Origin: Nitrospira sp.
GTDB lineage: Bacteria; Nitrospirota; Nitrospiria; Nitrospirales; Nitrospiraceae
Length of the DNA stretch: 64,000 nt
Direction of reading: 5' to 3'
NCBI GenBank assembly: GCA_029194665.1
Contig: JARFXO010000001.1
Span: forward strand, 496,001 to 560,000
The notes under the pieces were generated by a model. That model was given only the letters and a program-made list of their open reading frames with translations, did no database searches and was not told the DNA's origin. Shown here in pieces: positions 1 to 8,273 of the stretch. Position numbers and translations under genes: made by a program. Position 1 is the first letter of the stretch; every line of letters begins with the position of its first letter.

Positions 1-119
1 GAGGATTTCCCCGACCCACTCAAACCGGTGATGACCACCAGCTTGTCGCGCGGAATCTCCACGTCGATATTCTTGAGATTGTGTTCTCGCGCGCCCTTGA
101 TGATGATGGAGTTGCCCAT
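1..119 (-). CDS. uvrA: UvrA N-terminus (partial, runs off the left edge)
   Basis: Excinuclease ABC subunit A, the damage-recognition ATPase of nucleotide excision repair. Only the first 39 codons are in the window. They read [20 protein letters not shown] and go on through a Walker A motif (GLSGSGKSS), the hallmark start of UvrA. The ATG at 119 is at the usual UvrA N-terminus. No clear Shine-Dalgarno precedes it, and an extended -10 box lies only 10 bases upstream, so the mRNA leader must be very short. The rest of the gene lies outside the window. Confidence 0.93.
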   Translation of the reverse strand, partial: MGNSIIIKGAREHNLKNIDVEIPRDKLVVITGLSGSGKS

Positions 120-129
120 GGGGAAATGG

Positions 130-138
130 ATTATAGCA
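130..138 (-). promoter_or_regulatory. Extended -10 promoter of uvrA
   Basis: On the minus strand TGCTATAAT is a perfect extended -10 element, ending 10 bases before the uvrA ATG. No convincing -35 hexamer is visible, which fits an extended -10 promoter. Transcription would start about 3 bases before the ATG, so a leaderless or near-leaderless message is inferred. A start codon further inside the gene is the alternative. No LexA box was recognised. Confidence 0.5.
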
Positions 139-153
139 TGCGACTTCGGACGG

Positions 154-1749
154 CTACCGACGCTTGCGCGATCTGCGAGGAGTCCGATCGAGCGCTTCAC
201 CCCAGTGAGTCAGAAATGCCGTCACGAACTCATGTTCTTCAGCCGGCGGTACAGCCAATCTCGCCAAGGCCAACGACACGGTCAGCGCGATGTGGTACCC
301 CTCGGAGCGGGACGCGACGGCTCGGCGATAGGCAGGATGGGTATCGTTGATGACGACGGTCGATTCGACAAGACGCCCGAGGTCCAGATCTCCCTCCAAT
401 GATTCGAATCGGATGCTGAGTCCATAACGGCCGGGCCGAGAGCGTCCCTTGGCTCCCGGAACGACGGCGACGCCCGGAGAAGGTTCCTGTTGAGGGAGCG
501 GTTCATCATTCACCTCTTCGACCGGCGCTTGGATTTCAGTCGGTTCCTGGAGTGCCTCATCAGGGGAAATAGCCTCCACTGGGACTTCGGCCTGAGTCAT
601 AACCGATAGTGCAAGCAGTGCCTGCCCGTCTTCGGCGGAGTCCGATTGCTCGATAGGCAATCGCTTCTGACCTCCGGCTCGTCGCTCGACCAGCGACGCC
701 AGCAGCGGAAATTCTTCCGCCAGCTCCACCAAGACGGTTTCCAGGTCTCGTTCCATCGGCCGTACGGCTCGCCGGTTCGCCTTATCAGCGGATTCCCTGA
801 TATCGCCCCAATGAGCCAGTTGCTGCGAGACCGCCTCCTGAATCGCCTTGCGATACCCCAGGTACAGAGCGCCCCGCGAGCCGACGCGGACGAAGTCTCC
901 CTTGTTAAGCGTGAGGGCGGCGGCGAGGGCCGGCGCTTCGATCATCCCGGCCATTCTGTCTGGCGCAGCCGGCGTGAGGCCAAGCCAATCCCATCCGCGC
1001 TTAATGACCTTGCCGAACGTACTAATCGCCATGCCGCGCTGGTCATCCGGGACCGGTGTCTCGTGCCGCGTCAGGTAGCCGACTGCGGTCGGCCTGCGTT
1101 TGCGCGCCAAACACACGGCAATTCGCGATACCTCGACGCCACGGGCATGATGGCGCGCCAACACTCGACCGTTGACCTCGAAGTGAAACCCTTTCGGATA
1201 ATGTTGGCTCAGAATCTCGTCGAACTCCGGCTCAAGCAACGGTTGGTACTGCCGCCGCAGCGTCCCTTCGAGATAGCCTTCGTCCAGAAGCGGCGAGAGC
1301 GCGTTGTGCAGTTTCAGCTGTACCGCCGTGCCGCGATCGTGCACCAACCCCGGCGGAGGAATCCATTTCCACGGCGCCTTGTGCCGTCCAGCCAAGTGCC
1401 AGAGGCTCGCCACATGTTCCTTGCCGCGCCTGGTTTCGGTAACGACGTCTTCACAGACCAACAGACCAAGCTTGATTCCGACTCCGGCGAAGCCGATGCC
1501 ATGCCCCCGTGTCTTCGTGCTGGCGGCCAGATCGTGGTAACGTACAAGGTCTCTTCGTCTCATCCCCGATCCGTCATCCACGATGGTCAGAGTTGATGAC
1601 GCCGGGTCCGTCTTCAAATGGAGGCAGGTGGCGCCGGAGTCGAGTGAATTGGCCACCACTTCAGTGAGGATGGTTTCTTCGAGCGCGCCGGGATAGGCAT
1701 CGCGCAGGTCTTCGAGGAGATGTTGGAGGTCAACGCGTGTTTCGCCCAA
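154..1749 (-). CDS. GHKL-type ATPase (HATPase_c_3 / Hsp90-MORC-like fold)
   Basis: A 531-residue protein whose first ~120 residues form a Bergerat ATP-binding fold: the N-box region [11 protein letters not shown], the G1 motif VDDGSGM and the glycine-rich lid [12 protein letters not shown]. Such domains occur in Hsp90, MutL, gyrase B and MORC-like proteins. The downstream part has no domain I can name, and the tail is basic (PRRSRKRR). The start is a TTG with AAAGGA 7 bases upstream. It stands alone between uvrA and ubiE on the uvrA strand and ends just upstream of the uvrA promoter. The role is unknown; a DNA-repair or chaperone-like function is only suggested by fold and neighbour. Confidence 0.7.
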   Translation of the reverse strand: MGETRVDLQHLLEDLRDAYPGALEETILTEVVANSLDSGATCLHLKTDPASSTLTIVDDGSGMRRRDLVRYHDLAASTKTRGHGIGFAGVGIKLGLLVCEDVVTETRRGKEHVASLWHLAGRHKAPWKWIPPPGLVHDRGTAVQLKLHNALSPLLDEGYLEGTLRRQYQPLLEPEFDEILSQHYPKGFHFEVNGRVLARHHARGVEVSRIAVCLARKRRPTAVGYLTRHETPVPDDQRGMAISTFGKVIKRGWDWLGLTPAAPDRMAGMIEAPALAAALTLNKGDFVRVGSRGALYLGYRKAIQEAVSQQLAHWGDIRESADKANRRAVRPMERDLETVLVELAEEFPLLASLVERRAGGQKRLPIEQSDSAEDGQALLALSVMTQAEVPVEAISPDEALQEPTEIQAPVEEVNDEPLPQQEPSPGVAVVPGAKGRSRPGRYGLSIRFESLEGDLDLGRLVESTVVINDTHPAYRRAVASRSEGYHIALTVSLALARLAVPPAEEHEFVTAFLTHWGEALDRTPRRSRKRR

Positions 1750-2075
1750 ACCCTGGTCCTTTCTCAGAAGAGCGGAGTGACGGAAGGGGCAGTATCGGAG
1801 GGAATGGGCATCACGTCAAGGGTGCATCGTCAGCACTGCCGTTGCGAGGCAGAATTATTGCGCGACTACTTTCTCAAGTTGTGTACGGATTGGTCATGGC
1901 CGGAAGAACTTAGGAAGCCGGCGCTCTGAGAGAGGTTGCTGAAATATCGTCGCGAGCAATTGCTCCATTCCGCTACGCTTCGATTCGGGAGACGAACTGA
2001 GGTGTCGAGCATACCACGGAAGCCCAGGGCTGTCTTACCTTGACAAAGCTTGAAACCGGGTGCTACCACGATCGC
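1750..2075. other. Spacer between divergent genes, no gene seen
   Basis: This stretch separates the minus-strand GHKL ATPase from plus-strand ubiE and should hold both promoters. A perfect TTGACA lies at 2040-2045. It is followed 17-18 bases later only by weak -10 candidates (around 2063-2069) that fall just before the likely ubiE ATG. No small reading frame, repeat or RNA gene could be supported. Confidence 0.4.
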
Positions 2076-2852
2076 ATGGTGAAAACCGACCATCCTCCAT
2101 TGGCCAAAGAGTCCCAGACGCCAGCCAAGGTCGTCTCGACATGGTCCGGCCAGGCTCGCGAGGATGCGGTGCAGCGGATGTTCACCGCCATTGCGCGGGT
2201 CTACGACCTGAATAACACGCTGTTGAGTTTCGGTCTGCATTACCATTGGAAGAAAATGACCGCCTCCTTCATTACTCCGGTGGGACGAGGAACGGCGCTC
2301 GATGTGGGATCCGGAACAGCCGACCTCGCCCTCCTTGTCGAATCGCGCATGGGACCCAAGGGGCGCGTGATCGCATCAGATCTGAACCACGCCATGCTGG
2401 TGGAGGGTTTCAAGAAGATCGGGGGTAAAGGCCTCACCGACAAGATCACCTGCCTCCAGGCAAGCGCGGAACATTTGGGATTTGGAGACAACACCTTCGA
2501 CGCGGTCACCACCGGTTTCTGCATGCGGAACGTCGGAGATTTGCCGGGAGCCGTGAAGGAGATCCGCCGTGTGATGAAACCCGGCGGCCGCTTCGTGTGT
2601 CTGGAATTTTCGCGTCCGGTGTTCGGTTGGTTGCGAACGCTCTACGATTGGTATTCCTTCAAACTGCTGCCCTGGATCGGCACCATGGTCGCCCGCGACC
2701 GCACCGGCGTCTACGAGTACCTTCCAGCGTCGATCCGGACGTTTCCCGACCAAGAACGGTTGTGCCAGATCCTACGCGATGCAGGGTTTCGTCAGGTGTC
2801 GTACAAGAACCTCAGCGGTGGAATTGTCGCTATTCATGTAGCGACCAAATAA
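2076..2852 (+). CDS. ubiE: Demethylmenaquinone/2-polyprenyl-quinol C-methyltransferase (UbiE/MenG family)
   Basis: SAM-dependent methyltransferase of about 258 residues that adds the ring methyl group in menaquinone or ubiquinone synthesis. The UbiE N-terminal signature is present (FTAIARVYDLNNTLLSFGLH, then WKK), followed by SAM motif I (LDVGSGTADLA), the post-I acidic strand (IASDLN), FGDNTFDAVTTGFCMRNV and the conserved MKPGGRFVCLEFS. In organisms with only menaquinone the product would be called MenG. The frame stays open back to a TTG at 2040, but that codon is part of a TTGACA box, so the ATG at 2076 is preferred. It converges on the other quinone-type methyltransferase at 2926-3924. 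Confidence 0.88.
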   Translation: MVKTDHPPLAKESQTPAKVVSTWSGQAREDAVQRMFTAIARVYDLNNTLLSFGLHYHWKKMTASFITPVGRGTALDVGSGTADLALLVESRMGPKGRVIASDLNHAMLVEGFKKIGGKGLTDKITCLQASAEHLGFGDNTFDAVTTGFCMRNVGDLPGAVKEIRRVMKPGGRFVCLEFSRPVFGWLRTLYDWYSFKLLPWIGTMVARDRTGVYEYLPASIRTFPDQERLCQILRDAGFRQVSYKNLSGGIVAIHVATK

Positions 2853-2925
2853 CAGTGCTCAAGTCCACCGCCGACAATGACGACATCATAGTCGGCATTC
2901 TGGGGAGCTAGAGCATCACTGGCAC

Positions 2926-3924
2926 TCAGGATCGCACAAGCCTGTCATCCGTCTGCGCAGACAACATCTCACTCGTAGGGACATCGGCATGCACGGCCCG
3001 AAACATGCCAAAGCGACACAGCCCTGCCCCAAATGCCAGATGCATTAACAGGAACGTGGGCACTTCCCGCAATGATTTAATGAACCCGATCACGCCAAAC
3101 CGAACAATCCCATCTGGACGGACCATTCCCTGCCAGATGGAATCGAACCACGAGGGTAAAGTTTCGGCAGTCCAATCCGCTGTGGTCACTTCACCCGCCA
3201 CCAGTCCGGTTGCCTCCAGTAATTCTGAAAACTCTTCAATGCTGGCAAATGCTGGATGAGACCACTGATCCAGAAGTTGTCGCATCACTGGCTTTTCCCA
3301 AAAATTGAGTGGGACCCGGCGATCGTCCCGCTGATTCCAATCGGCAACAACCAGAATTCCACCCGGTTTCAGAACGCGCATGAGCTCTCTGGCAAATTGT
3401 GCCTTATCCGGCATGTGCGGTCCTGCCTCGACCGACCAGACCACATCAAAACTGGCATCGGGGAACGACAGTGCCAGCGCATCATCGACCTGAAAGTGAG
3501 CATTCACCTCTGGGGAGGTCAGTTCTTGAGCACGTCTGACTTGCTGAGGGCTGAGGGTGATTCCTGTGACAGCAAAGCCATAATCCCGAGCCAGAATACG
3601 ACTGCTGCCGCCGATGCCACAGCCCACATCTAAAACCGTCGTACCGGAAGGAAGCTTGTCTAACCCACCCCAACGCACCATTTCATGCACAAAGTCTGAC
3701 TTGGCTTTGCGAAAATCCTTTTTACGGGGTGGAGAGCCGTAGTGTCCCAGATGAATATGTTCGCCCCAGTAGAACTCTAGAATGCCGTCATTCGTCCAGT
3801 CATCATAGGAATTGGCGACAGAATCGGCAGACTGATATTTGCGGGGAAAGAGCAAGTACAGCACTAATCCAATCAGCGGTAAGACCAGGAGAAGGACAAT
3901 CGCCACTATGAAAATGTTCATCAT
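2926..3924 (-). CDS. Methyltransferase closely resembling cyanobacterial MPBQ/MSBQ methyltransferase (Sll0418 type)
   Basis: About 332 residues: one N-terminal membrane segment (residues ~3-26, LLLVLPLIGLVLYLLF) and then a class I SAM methyltransferase (motif I LDVGCGIGGSSRIL). The segments DSVANSYDDWTNDGILEFYW, ITLSPQQVRRAQELT, VWSVEAGPHMPDKAQFA, MRQLLDQWSHPAFASIEEF and LAFGAGLCRFGMF match what I remember of Synechocystis Sll0418, which methylates the ring in plastoquinone and tocopherol synthesis. Length and position of the membrane anchor also fit. The frame is open back to a GTG at 3969, but the ATG pair at 3924/3921 reproduces the family start. The substrate here is unknown: a non-phototroph would be expected to make menaquinone. 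Transfer from a cyanobacterium, or a shared old pathway, is inferred. Confidence 0.8.
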   Translation of the reverse strand: MMNIFIVAIVLLLVLPLIGLVLYLLFPRKYQSADSVANSYDDWTNDGILEFYWGEHIHLGHYGSPPRKKDFRKAKSDFVHEMVRWGGLDKLPSGTTVLDVGCGIGGSSRILARDYGFAVTGITLSPQQVRRAQELTSPEVNAHFQVDDALALSFPDASFDVVWSVEAGPHMPDKAQFARELMRVLKPGGILVVADWNQRDDRRVPLNFWEKPVMRQLLDQWSHPAFASIEEFSELLEATGLVAGEVTTADWTAETLPSWFDSIWQGMVRPDGIVRFGVIGFIKSLREVPTFLLMHLAFGAGLCRFGMFRAVHADVPTSEMLSAQTDDRLVRS

Positions 3925-4211
3925 ATCGAATGCCTGGATTAACGTGATTTCATTAACATGTATGGACACTACAAAGAACGTGAGACGAGTAATCTAGAAA
4001 ACACTCACCCCACGCTCTGATGCGCCTACAGAGGTGAAAAGTGGCGTAGATTAGCCTCGGAAATGCTGCTAAGTCAATGCGAAGGGGATGGGAGTCTCAG
4101 GCGAACCTTCATTTTTGGGGAGAGTGATATGAGCTTTCTCCTTTTCCCGGTTCTGGCCATCACTATTGGATGGTAAGCATGTACTTACTCTAAACCACCA
4201 ACCCGACGCTC

Positions 4212-4240
4212 TTGACACTCATACGATTCGACTATAGACT
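4212..4240 (+). promoter_or_regulatory. Sigma-70 promoter of the riboswitch-nrdAB-metE transcript
   Basis: TTGACA at 4212-4217 is a perfect -35 box. TAGACT at 4235-4240, 17 bases further on, is a fair -10 (4 of 6); TATAGA at 4233 is the alternative. The predicted start near 4247 falls exactly at the first base of the aptamer closing stem (4248), which supports the assignment. Confidence 0.6.
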
Positions 4241-4247
4241 CCCGCCC

Positions 4248-4424
4248 GTGCTGGTTCACTGAATTCCAGTGAGCAAAAGGGAACCCGGTGGAAATCCGGG
4301 GCTGCCCCGCAGCGGTAAGCGAGAACGACTCCACAAAAAGCACTGGCCATTCCGGCCGGGAAGCGGTGGAGAGAGGAAGCCGGCGACAGCCGAAACGCTC
4401 GCGAGCCCGAAGACCTGCCAGCAC
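4248..4424 (+). ncRNA. Cobalamin (adenosylcobalamin-type) riboswitch aptamer
   Basis: All conserved blocks of the B12 riboswitch are readable in order: AAAAGGGAA followed by GGTGGAAATCCGGGGCTG, then CCCGCAGCGGTAAGCGAGAA, a variable peripheral part, and GAAGACCTGCC. The closing stem P1 is GTGCTGG (4248-4254) with CCAGCAC (4418-4424). In this family ligand-bound RNA lowers expression of the downstream genes. Those genes are a class Ia ribonucleotide reductase and MetE, both B12-independent enzymes, as known for riboswitches of this kind. About 265 bases lie between the aptamer and the nrdA start; they contain the expression platform. Confidence 0.93.
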
Positions 4425-4628
4425 CCGGTGACGGAGAGACAACCGAAACCGGTTCGACCTGGAGCCTCGAGGGAGGACCGTAGGTCTGAGCTGGTTCGGA
4501 TTTTCTTCCTTCCTTCCGTTCCTGGTTCACGACCAACTTCTCCCAACAGTGTGCTGTTATCGCCCGCGGGGGTGGTGGTCGGGCCAAGAATCGCGCTGAA
4601 CTCTCTCACGCGTCTCGGCTGACACTCA

Positions 4629-4683
4629 CTCCTCGCGATCTTTCCGCAAAGGATGATCCTTTGCGCAACCAGTGAGCGAGGAG
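4629..4683 (+). promoter_or_regulatory. Expression platform: stem that hides the nrdA Shine-Dalgarno
   Basis: CTCCTCGC at 4629-4636 is perfectly complementary to GCGAGGAG at 4676-4683, which is the nrdA ribosome binding site. The two arms enclose a nested perfect hairpin, CGCAAAGGA (4645-4653), loop TGA, TCCTTTGCG (4657-4665). There is no run of T after the hairpin, so an intrinsic terminator is unlikely. The layout indicates control of translation initiation by sequestering the ribosome site when B12 is bound. The competing antiterminator-like pairing was not identified. Confidence 0.7.
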
Positions 4684-4690
4684 GACATTC

Positions 4691-7186
4691 ATGGCCAGTG
4701 AATCAGTCGAGAGCATCGATAGCCCTGCCGTCGCATCTGAAACGCTTATCTCCGAAGACAGTACAACCTATGACGATTCCTCCCAACACACGATGCGGGT
4801 GAATAAACGCAATGGCTCGACAGAGCCGGTCGACGTCATGAAGATTGTCCGCGCCGTGGAGCGGTGTTGTGGAGGACTTTCCGACATCGATCCGCTCCGC
4901 ATCGCGACCAAGACCATCAGCGGTCTTTACAATGGGGCGACGACCCGCGAGCTCGACCGGCTCTCGATCCAGACAGCCGCCGCGCTCATCGTGGAAGAGC
5001 CTCAGTATGCCCGGTTGGCGGCACGCCTGCTCGCCACCTATATCGACAAGGAAGTTCGGAACCAGGAAATTCACGCGTTCTCTCAGTCCATCGCGGCAGG
5101 ACGGCGACTGGGATTGATCAACGAGCGCGTGCACGAATTCGTCTCGCAAAATGGCCGTAAGTTGAACGACGCACTTGATTCGAAGCGCGACAGGGAGTTC
5201 GAGTATTTCGGCCTTCGCACCATCTATGACCGCTATCTGCTCAAGCACCCGGTGACCCGGCAGGTCATCGAGACGCCGCAGCAATTCTTTCTTCGCATTG
5301 CCTGTGCCCTCGCCGAGACGGTCACGGATGCGGTCGAACTATATCGACTGCTTTCGTCGTTGGAGTATTTGCCCAGCTCACCGACGCTCTTCAACGCTGG
5401 AACAAAACACGAGCAACTCTCGAGCTGCTTTTTGCTCGATTCGCCGGATGACCATCTGGAACACATCTATCAGCGGTACACGGACGTTGCGATGTTGTCG
5501 AAGTTTTCCGGAGGAATCGGCCTCGCCTACCATCGTGTCCGGTCGCGTGGGTCCCTGATCGAAAGTACGAATGGACATTCGAATGGGATCATCCCCTGGT
5601 TGAAGACGCTCGACGCGTCCGTTGCTGCCGTCAACCAGGGTGGAAAACGCAAGGGAGCCTGCTGTGTCTATCTGGAGCCGTGGCATGCCGATGTCGAAGA
5701 GTTTCTCGAACTGCGTGACAACACGGGCGACGAGGCCTGCAGGGCCCATAACCTGAACCTCGCCAATTGGATTCCCGATCTCTTCATGAAACGTGTGGAG
5801 GCCGACGGCGAGTGGAGCCTCTTCGATCCAAAGGTCACGCCGGACTTGCCCGATCTCTATGGAGAAGATTTCGAGCGGGCGTATGAACAGGCGGAGCAGG
5901 CCGGGCTTGCATCGAAAACCGTCAAGGCCCGTGATGTTTACGCGCGGATGATGCGCACACTGGCGCAGACCGGCAACGGATGGATGACCTTCAAAGACAA
6001 GTCCAACCGCGCCTGCAACCAAACTGCCATGCCGGGGCGGACGGTCCATCTTTCCAATCTCTGCACCGAGATCCTCGAAGTCACGTCGCGCGACGAGACG
6101 GCTGTCTGCAACCTTGGCTCGATCAATCTCGCCCGTCATACAATGACTGAATCCGACGGAAGCCTGTCATTCGACTTCGACAAACTCGCGCGAACCGTGC
6201 GGACGGCCGTCCATCAACTCGATCGAGTCATCGATCTCAACTACTATCCCCTCGCCGCAGCAGGATCATCGAATCGCCTGTGGCGACCGGTGGGCCTCGG
6301 GCTCATGGGCTTACAGGATGTCTTCTTTCAGATGCGGTTGCCCTTCGACGCACCGGATGCGCGCGCACTGTCGGCGCGGATCGTCGAGGATATCTACTTC
6401 CACGCACTGTCCGCATCGGTGGACTTGGCCATCACGAAGGGACGCCATCCGGCATTCGAGGAAACGAGGGCTGCACGAGGGGAGTTGCAGTTTGACGCCT
6501 GGGGGGTCGAACCGAAAGACTCAAAACGTTGGGATGACCTGAGAGCCAGGATCCAAACGCACGGACTACGAAACTCATTGCTCGTCGCCATTGCGCCGAC
6601 GGCGACTATCGCCTCGATTGCGGGGTGCTATGAATGCATCGAACCCCAGGTGTCCAATCTGTTCAAGCGCGAAACCCTTTCCGGCGATTTTTTGCAGGTC
6701 GATCGCTATCTGGTGGCGGATCTCAAAAAGCTCGGTCTTTGGAACGACGAGATCCGCACGCGCCTCAAAATCGCTGAGGGGTCCGTGCAAGGGCTCAATG
6801 AGTTGCCGGCCGATCTACGCGCCGGCTACCGGACCGTGTGGGAGATTCCCATGCGTTCCCTCATCGATATGGCGGCCGACCGTGGCGCGTTCATCGATCA
6901 GAGCCAGTCGTTGAATCTGGTTATCGAGAATCCCAACATCGGGCAGCTCTCGAGTATGTACTTCTATGCGTGGAAGAAAGGACTGAAGACGACCTATTAC
7001 CTGCGCTCCCGCCCGGCGACCCGCATTGCGAAGGCGACGGTCGATTCCGCCGATCAGGCCTCGCCACGAGGCGGCGGGCGGCCTGCCGGGGACTCCACAT
7101 GGACCCCTGCGACGCCGCGCGACGGAGGAGTGGACGACGTGACGTGCTCGCTTGAAAATCCTGGGATTTGCGAGGCCTGCCAATGA
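4691..7186 (+). CDS. nrdA: Ribonucleoside-diphosphate reductase class I, alpha subunit
   Basis: 831 residues. Reduces ribonucleotides to deoxyribonucleotides with the NrdB radical. An ATP-cone allosteric domain fills the N-terminus (residues ~38-130, VNKRNGSTEPVDVMKIV). It is followed by the barrel with the redox cysteines in SSCFLLD and AVCNLGSINL, the active-site NLCTEILE (Asn-x-Cys-x-Glu), the radical-relay tyrosine pair in KTTYYLRS and a C-terminal CEAC thiol pair for thioredoxin. AGGAGG precedes the ATG. Its stop overlaps the nrdB start (ATGA). Expression should rise when cobalamin is short, because of the upstream riboswitch. A low-complexity linker (about residues 790-815) before the tail is unremarkable for the family. 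Confidence 0.95.
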   Translation: MASESVESIDSPAVASETLISEDSTTYDDSSQHTMRVNKRNGSTEPVDVMKIVRAVERCCGGLSDIDPLRIATKTISGLYNGATTRELDRLSIQTAAALIVEEPQYARLAARLLATYIDKEVRNQEIHAFSQSIAAGRRLGLINERVHEFVSQNGRKLNDALDSKRDREFEYFGLRTIYDRYLLKHPVTRQVIETPQQFFLRIACALAETVTDAVELYRLLSSLEYLPSSPTLFNAGTKHEQLSSCFLLDSPDDHLEHIYQRYTDVAMLSKFSGGIGLAYHRVRSRGSLIESTNGHSNGIIPWLKTLDASVAAVNQGGKRKGACCVYLEPWHADVEEFLELRDNTGDEACRAHNLNLANWIPDLFMKRVEADGEWSLFDPKVTPDLPDLYGEDFERAYEQAEQAGLASKTVKARDVYARMMRTLAQTGNGWMTFKDKSNRACNQTAMPGRTVHLSNLCTEILEVTSRDETAVCNLGSINLARHTMTESDGSLSFDFDKLARTVRTAVHQLDRVIDLNYYPLAAAGSSNRLWRPVGLGLMGLQDVFFQMRLPFDAPDARALSARIVEDIYFHALSASVDLAITKGRHPAFEETRAARGELQFDAWGVEPKDSKRWDDLRARIQTHGLRNSLLVAIAPTATIASIAGCYECIEPQVSNLFKRETLSGDFLQVDRYLVADLKKLGLWNDEIRTRLKIAEGSVQGLNELPADLRAGYRTVWEIPMRSLIDMAADRGAFIDQSQSLNLVIENPNIGQLSSMYFYAWKKGLKTTYYLRSRPATRIAKATVDSADQASPRGGGRPAGDSTWTPATPRDGGVDDVTCSLENPGICEACQ

Positions 7187-8205
7187 GCCATGTCAAACGG
7201 CCTGCTCGCCTCCTCGATCCCGGTATGTGTCTGACACTGCGTCCCATGGCCTATCCGGTGTTTTTCGAGATGTACCGCGCCGCCATCAAGAACACCTGGA
7301 CCGTGGAAGAGGTGGATTTCTCCACGGACGTCGGCGACCTGCGCACGAAGATGAGTACCGCCGAGCGTCACCTGGTACAGCGGCTCGTGGCCTTCTTTGC
7401 CACCGGCGATTCCATCGTGTCGAACAACCTCGTGCTCAATCTCTACAAACACATCAACGCACCCGAAGCGCGGATGTACTTGTCGCGTCAACTCTATGAA
7501 GAAGCTCTGCACGTCCAGTTCTACGTGACGCTGCTCGATACCTACGTGCCCGATCCCGACGAACGGTTCTCAGCGTTTGCCGCCGTGGAAACCATTCCGT
7601 CCATCCGCAGGAAAGCGGACTTTTGTTTCACCTGGATGGACTCCATTCAACGGCTCGATGCGCTGGATTCTCGCGAAAATCGCAGCCGGTTCTTGCACAA
7701 CCTCGTGTGCTTCGCCGCCTGTATCGAGGGACTCTTTTTCTTCGCCGCATTTGCCTATGTGTACTTTCTCCGCTCGCGCGGACTTCTGCACGGACTCGCG
7801 AGCGGCACCAATTGGGTGTTTCGCGACGAGAGCGCCCACATGGCCTTTGCATTCGAAGTCGTGAACCAGGTACGGCGCGAAGAGCCGGATCTGTTTGACG
7901 AAACATTCGAAGCCCATGTCGGTCGGATGATGGACGACGCGGTCGCCTGCGAGAGCGCGTTCGCGGAAGATTTGCTCGGCGGCGGCGTGGCAGGGCTTTC
8001 GCTGCGCGATGTGCGGCGATACCTGGAGTTTGTAGCGGACCAACGGCTGACGACGCTTGGTCTCCAGAAGCGATACGGAGCGAAGAATCCTTTCGCATTC
8101 ATGGACCTCCAAGACGTCCAAGAAGTCGCCAATTTCTTCGAACGGCGTGTATCCGCCTACCAAGTGGGGGTGACAGGAGACGTGGCCTTTGATGCGGCAT
8201 TCTGA
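7183..8205 (+). CDS. nrdB: Ribonucleoside-diphosphate reductase class I, beta subunit
   Basis: 340 residues; ferritin-like radical-generating subunit. Metal ligands can be read as the Asp of TGDSIV, the Glu and His of EALH, the Glu of CIEGLFF and the Glu and His of RDESAH. A tyrosine lies four residues after the second-helix His (HVQFY), the usual place of the stable tyrosyl radical, so it looks like a class Ia enzyme. The ATG at 7183 overlaps the nrdA stop, with GAGG upstream; an in-frame TTG at 7168 is less likely. It is translationally coupled to nrdA and shares the B12 riboswitch. Confidence 0.94.
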   Translation: MSHVKRPARLLDPGMCLTLRPMAYPVFFEMYRAAIKNTWTVEEVDFSTDVGDLRTKMSTAERHLVQRLVAFFATGDSIVSNNLVLNLYKHINAPEARMYLSRQLYEEALHVQFYVTLLDTYVPDPDERFSAFAAVETIPSIRRKADFCFTWMDSIQRLDALDSRENRSRFLHNLVCFAACIEGLFFFAAFAYVYFLRSRGLLHGLASGTNWVFRDESAHMAFAFEVVNQVRREEPDLFDETFEAHVGRMMDDAVACESAFAEDLLGGGVAGLSLRDVRRYLEFVADQRLTTLGLQKRYGAKNPFAFMDLQDVQEVANFFERRVSAYQVGVTGDVAFDAAF

Positions 8206-8273
8206 AAATCCGGATTTGTGTCACACGATGAAAACGAGGGTGGTCTCACTCGTTCAGCAAAAAAGGAGTCACC

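Noticed and set aside
4129..4176. Fifteen-codon frame MSFLLFPVLAITIGW with GGGGAGAG before it
   Set aside because: Too short to support; lies upstream of the riboswitch promoter, so it is not its leader peptide.
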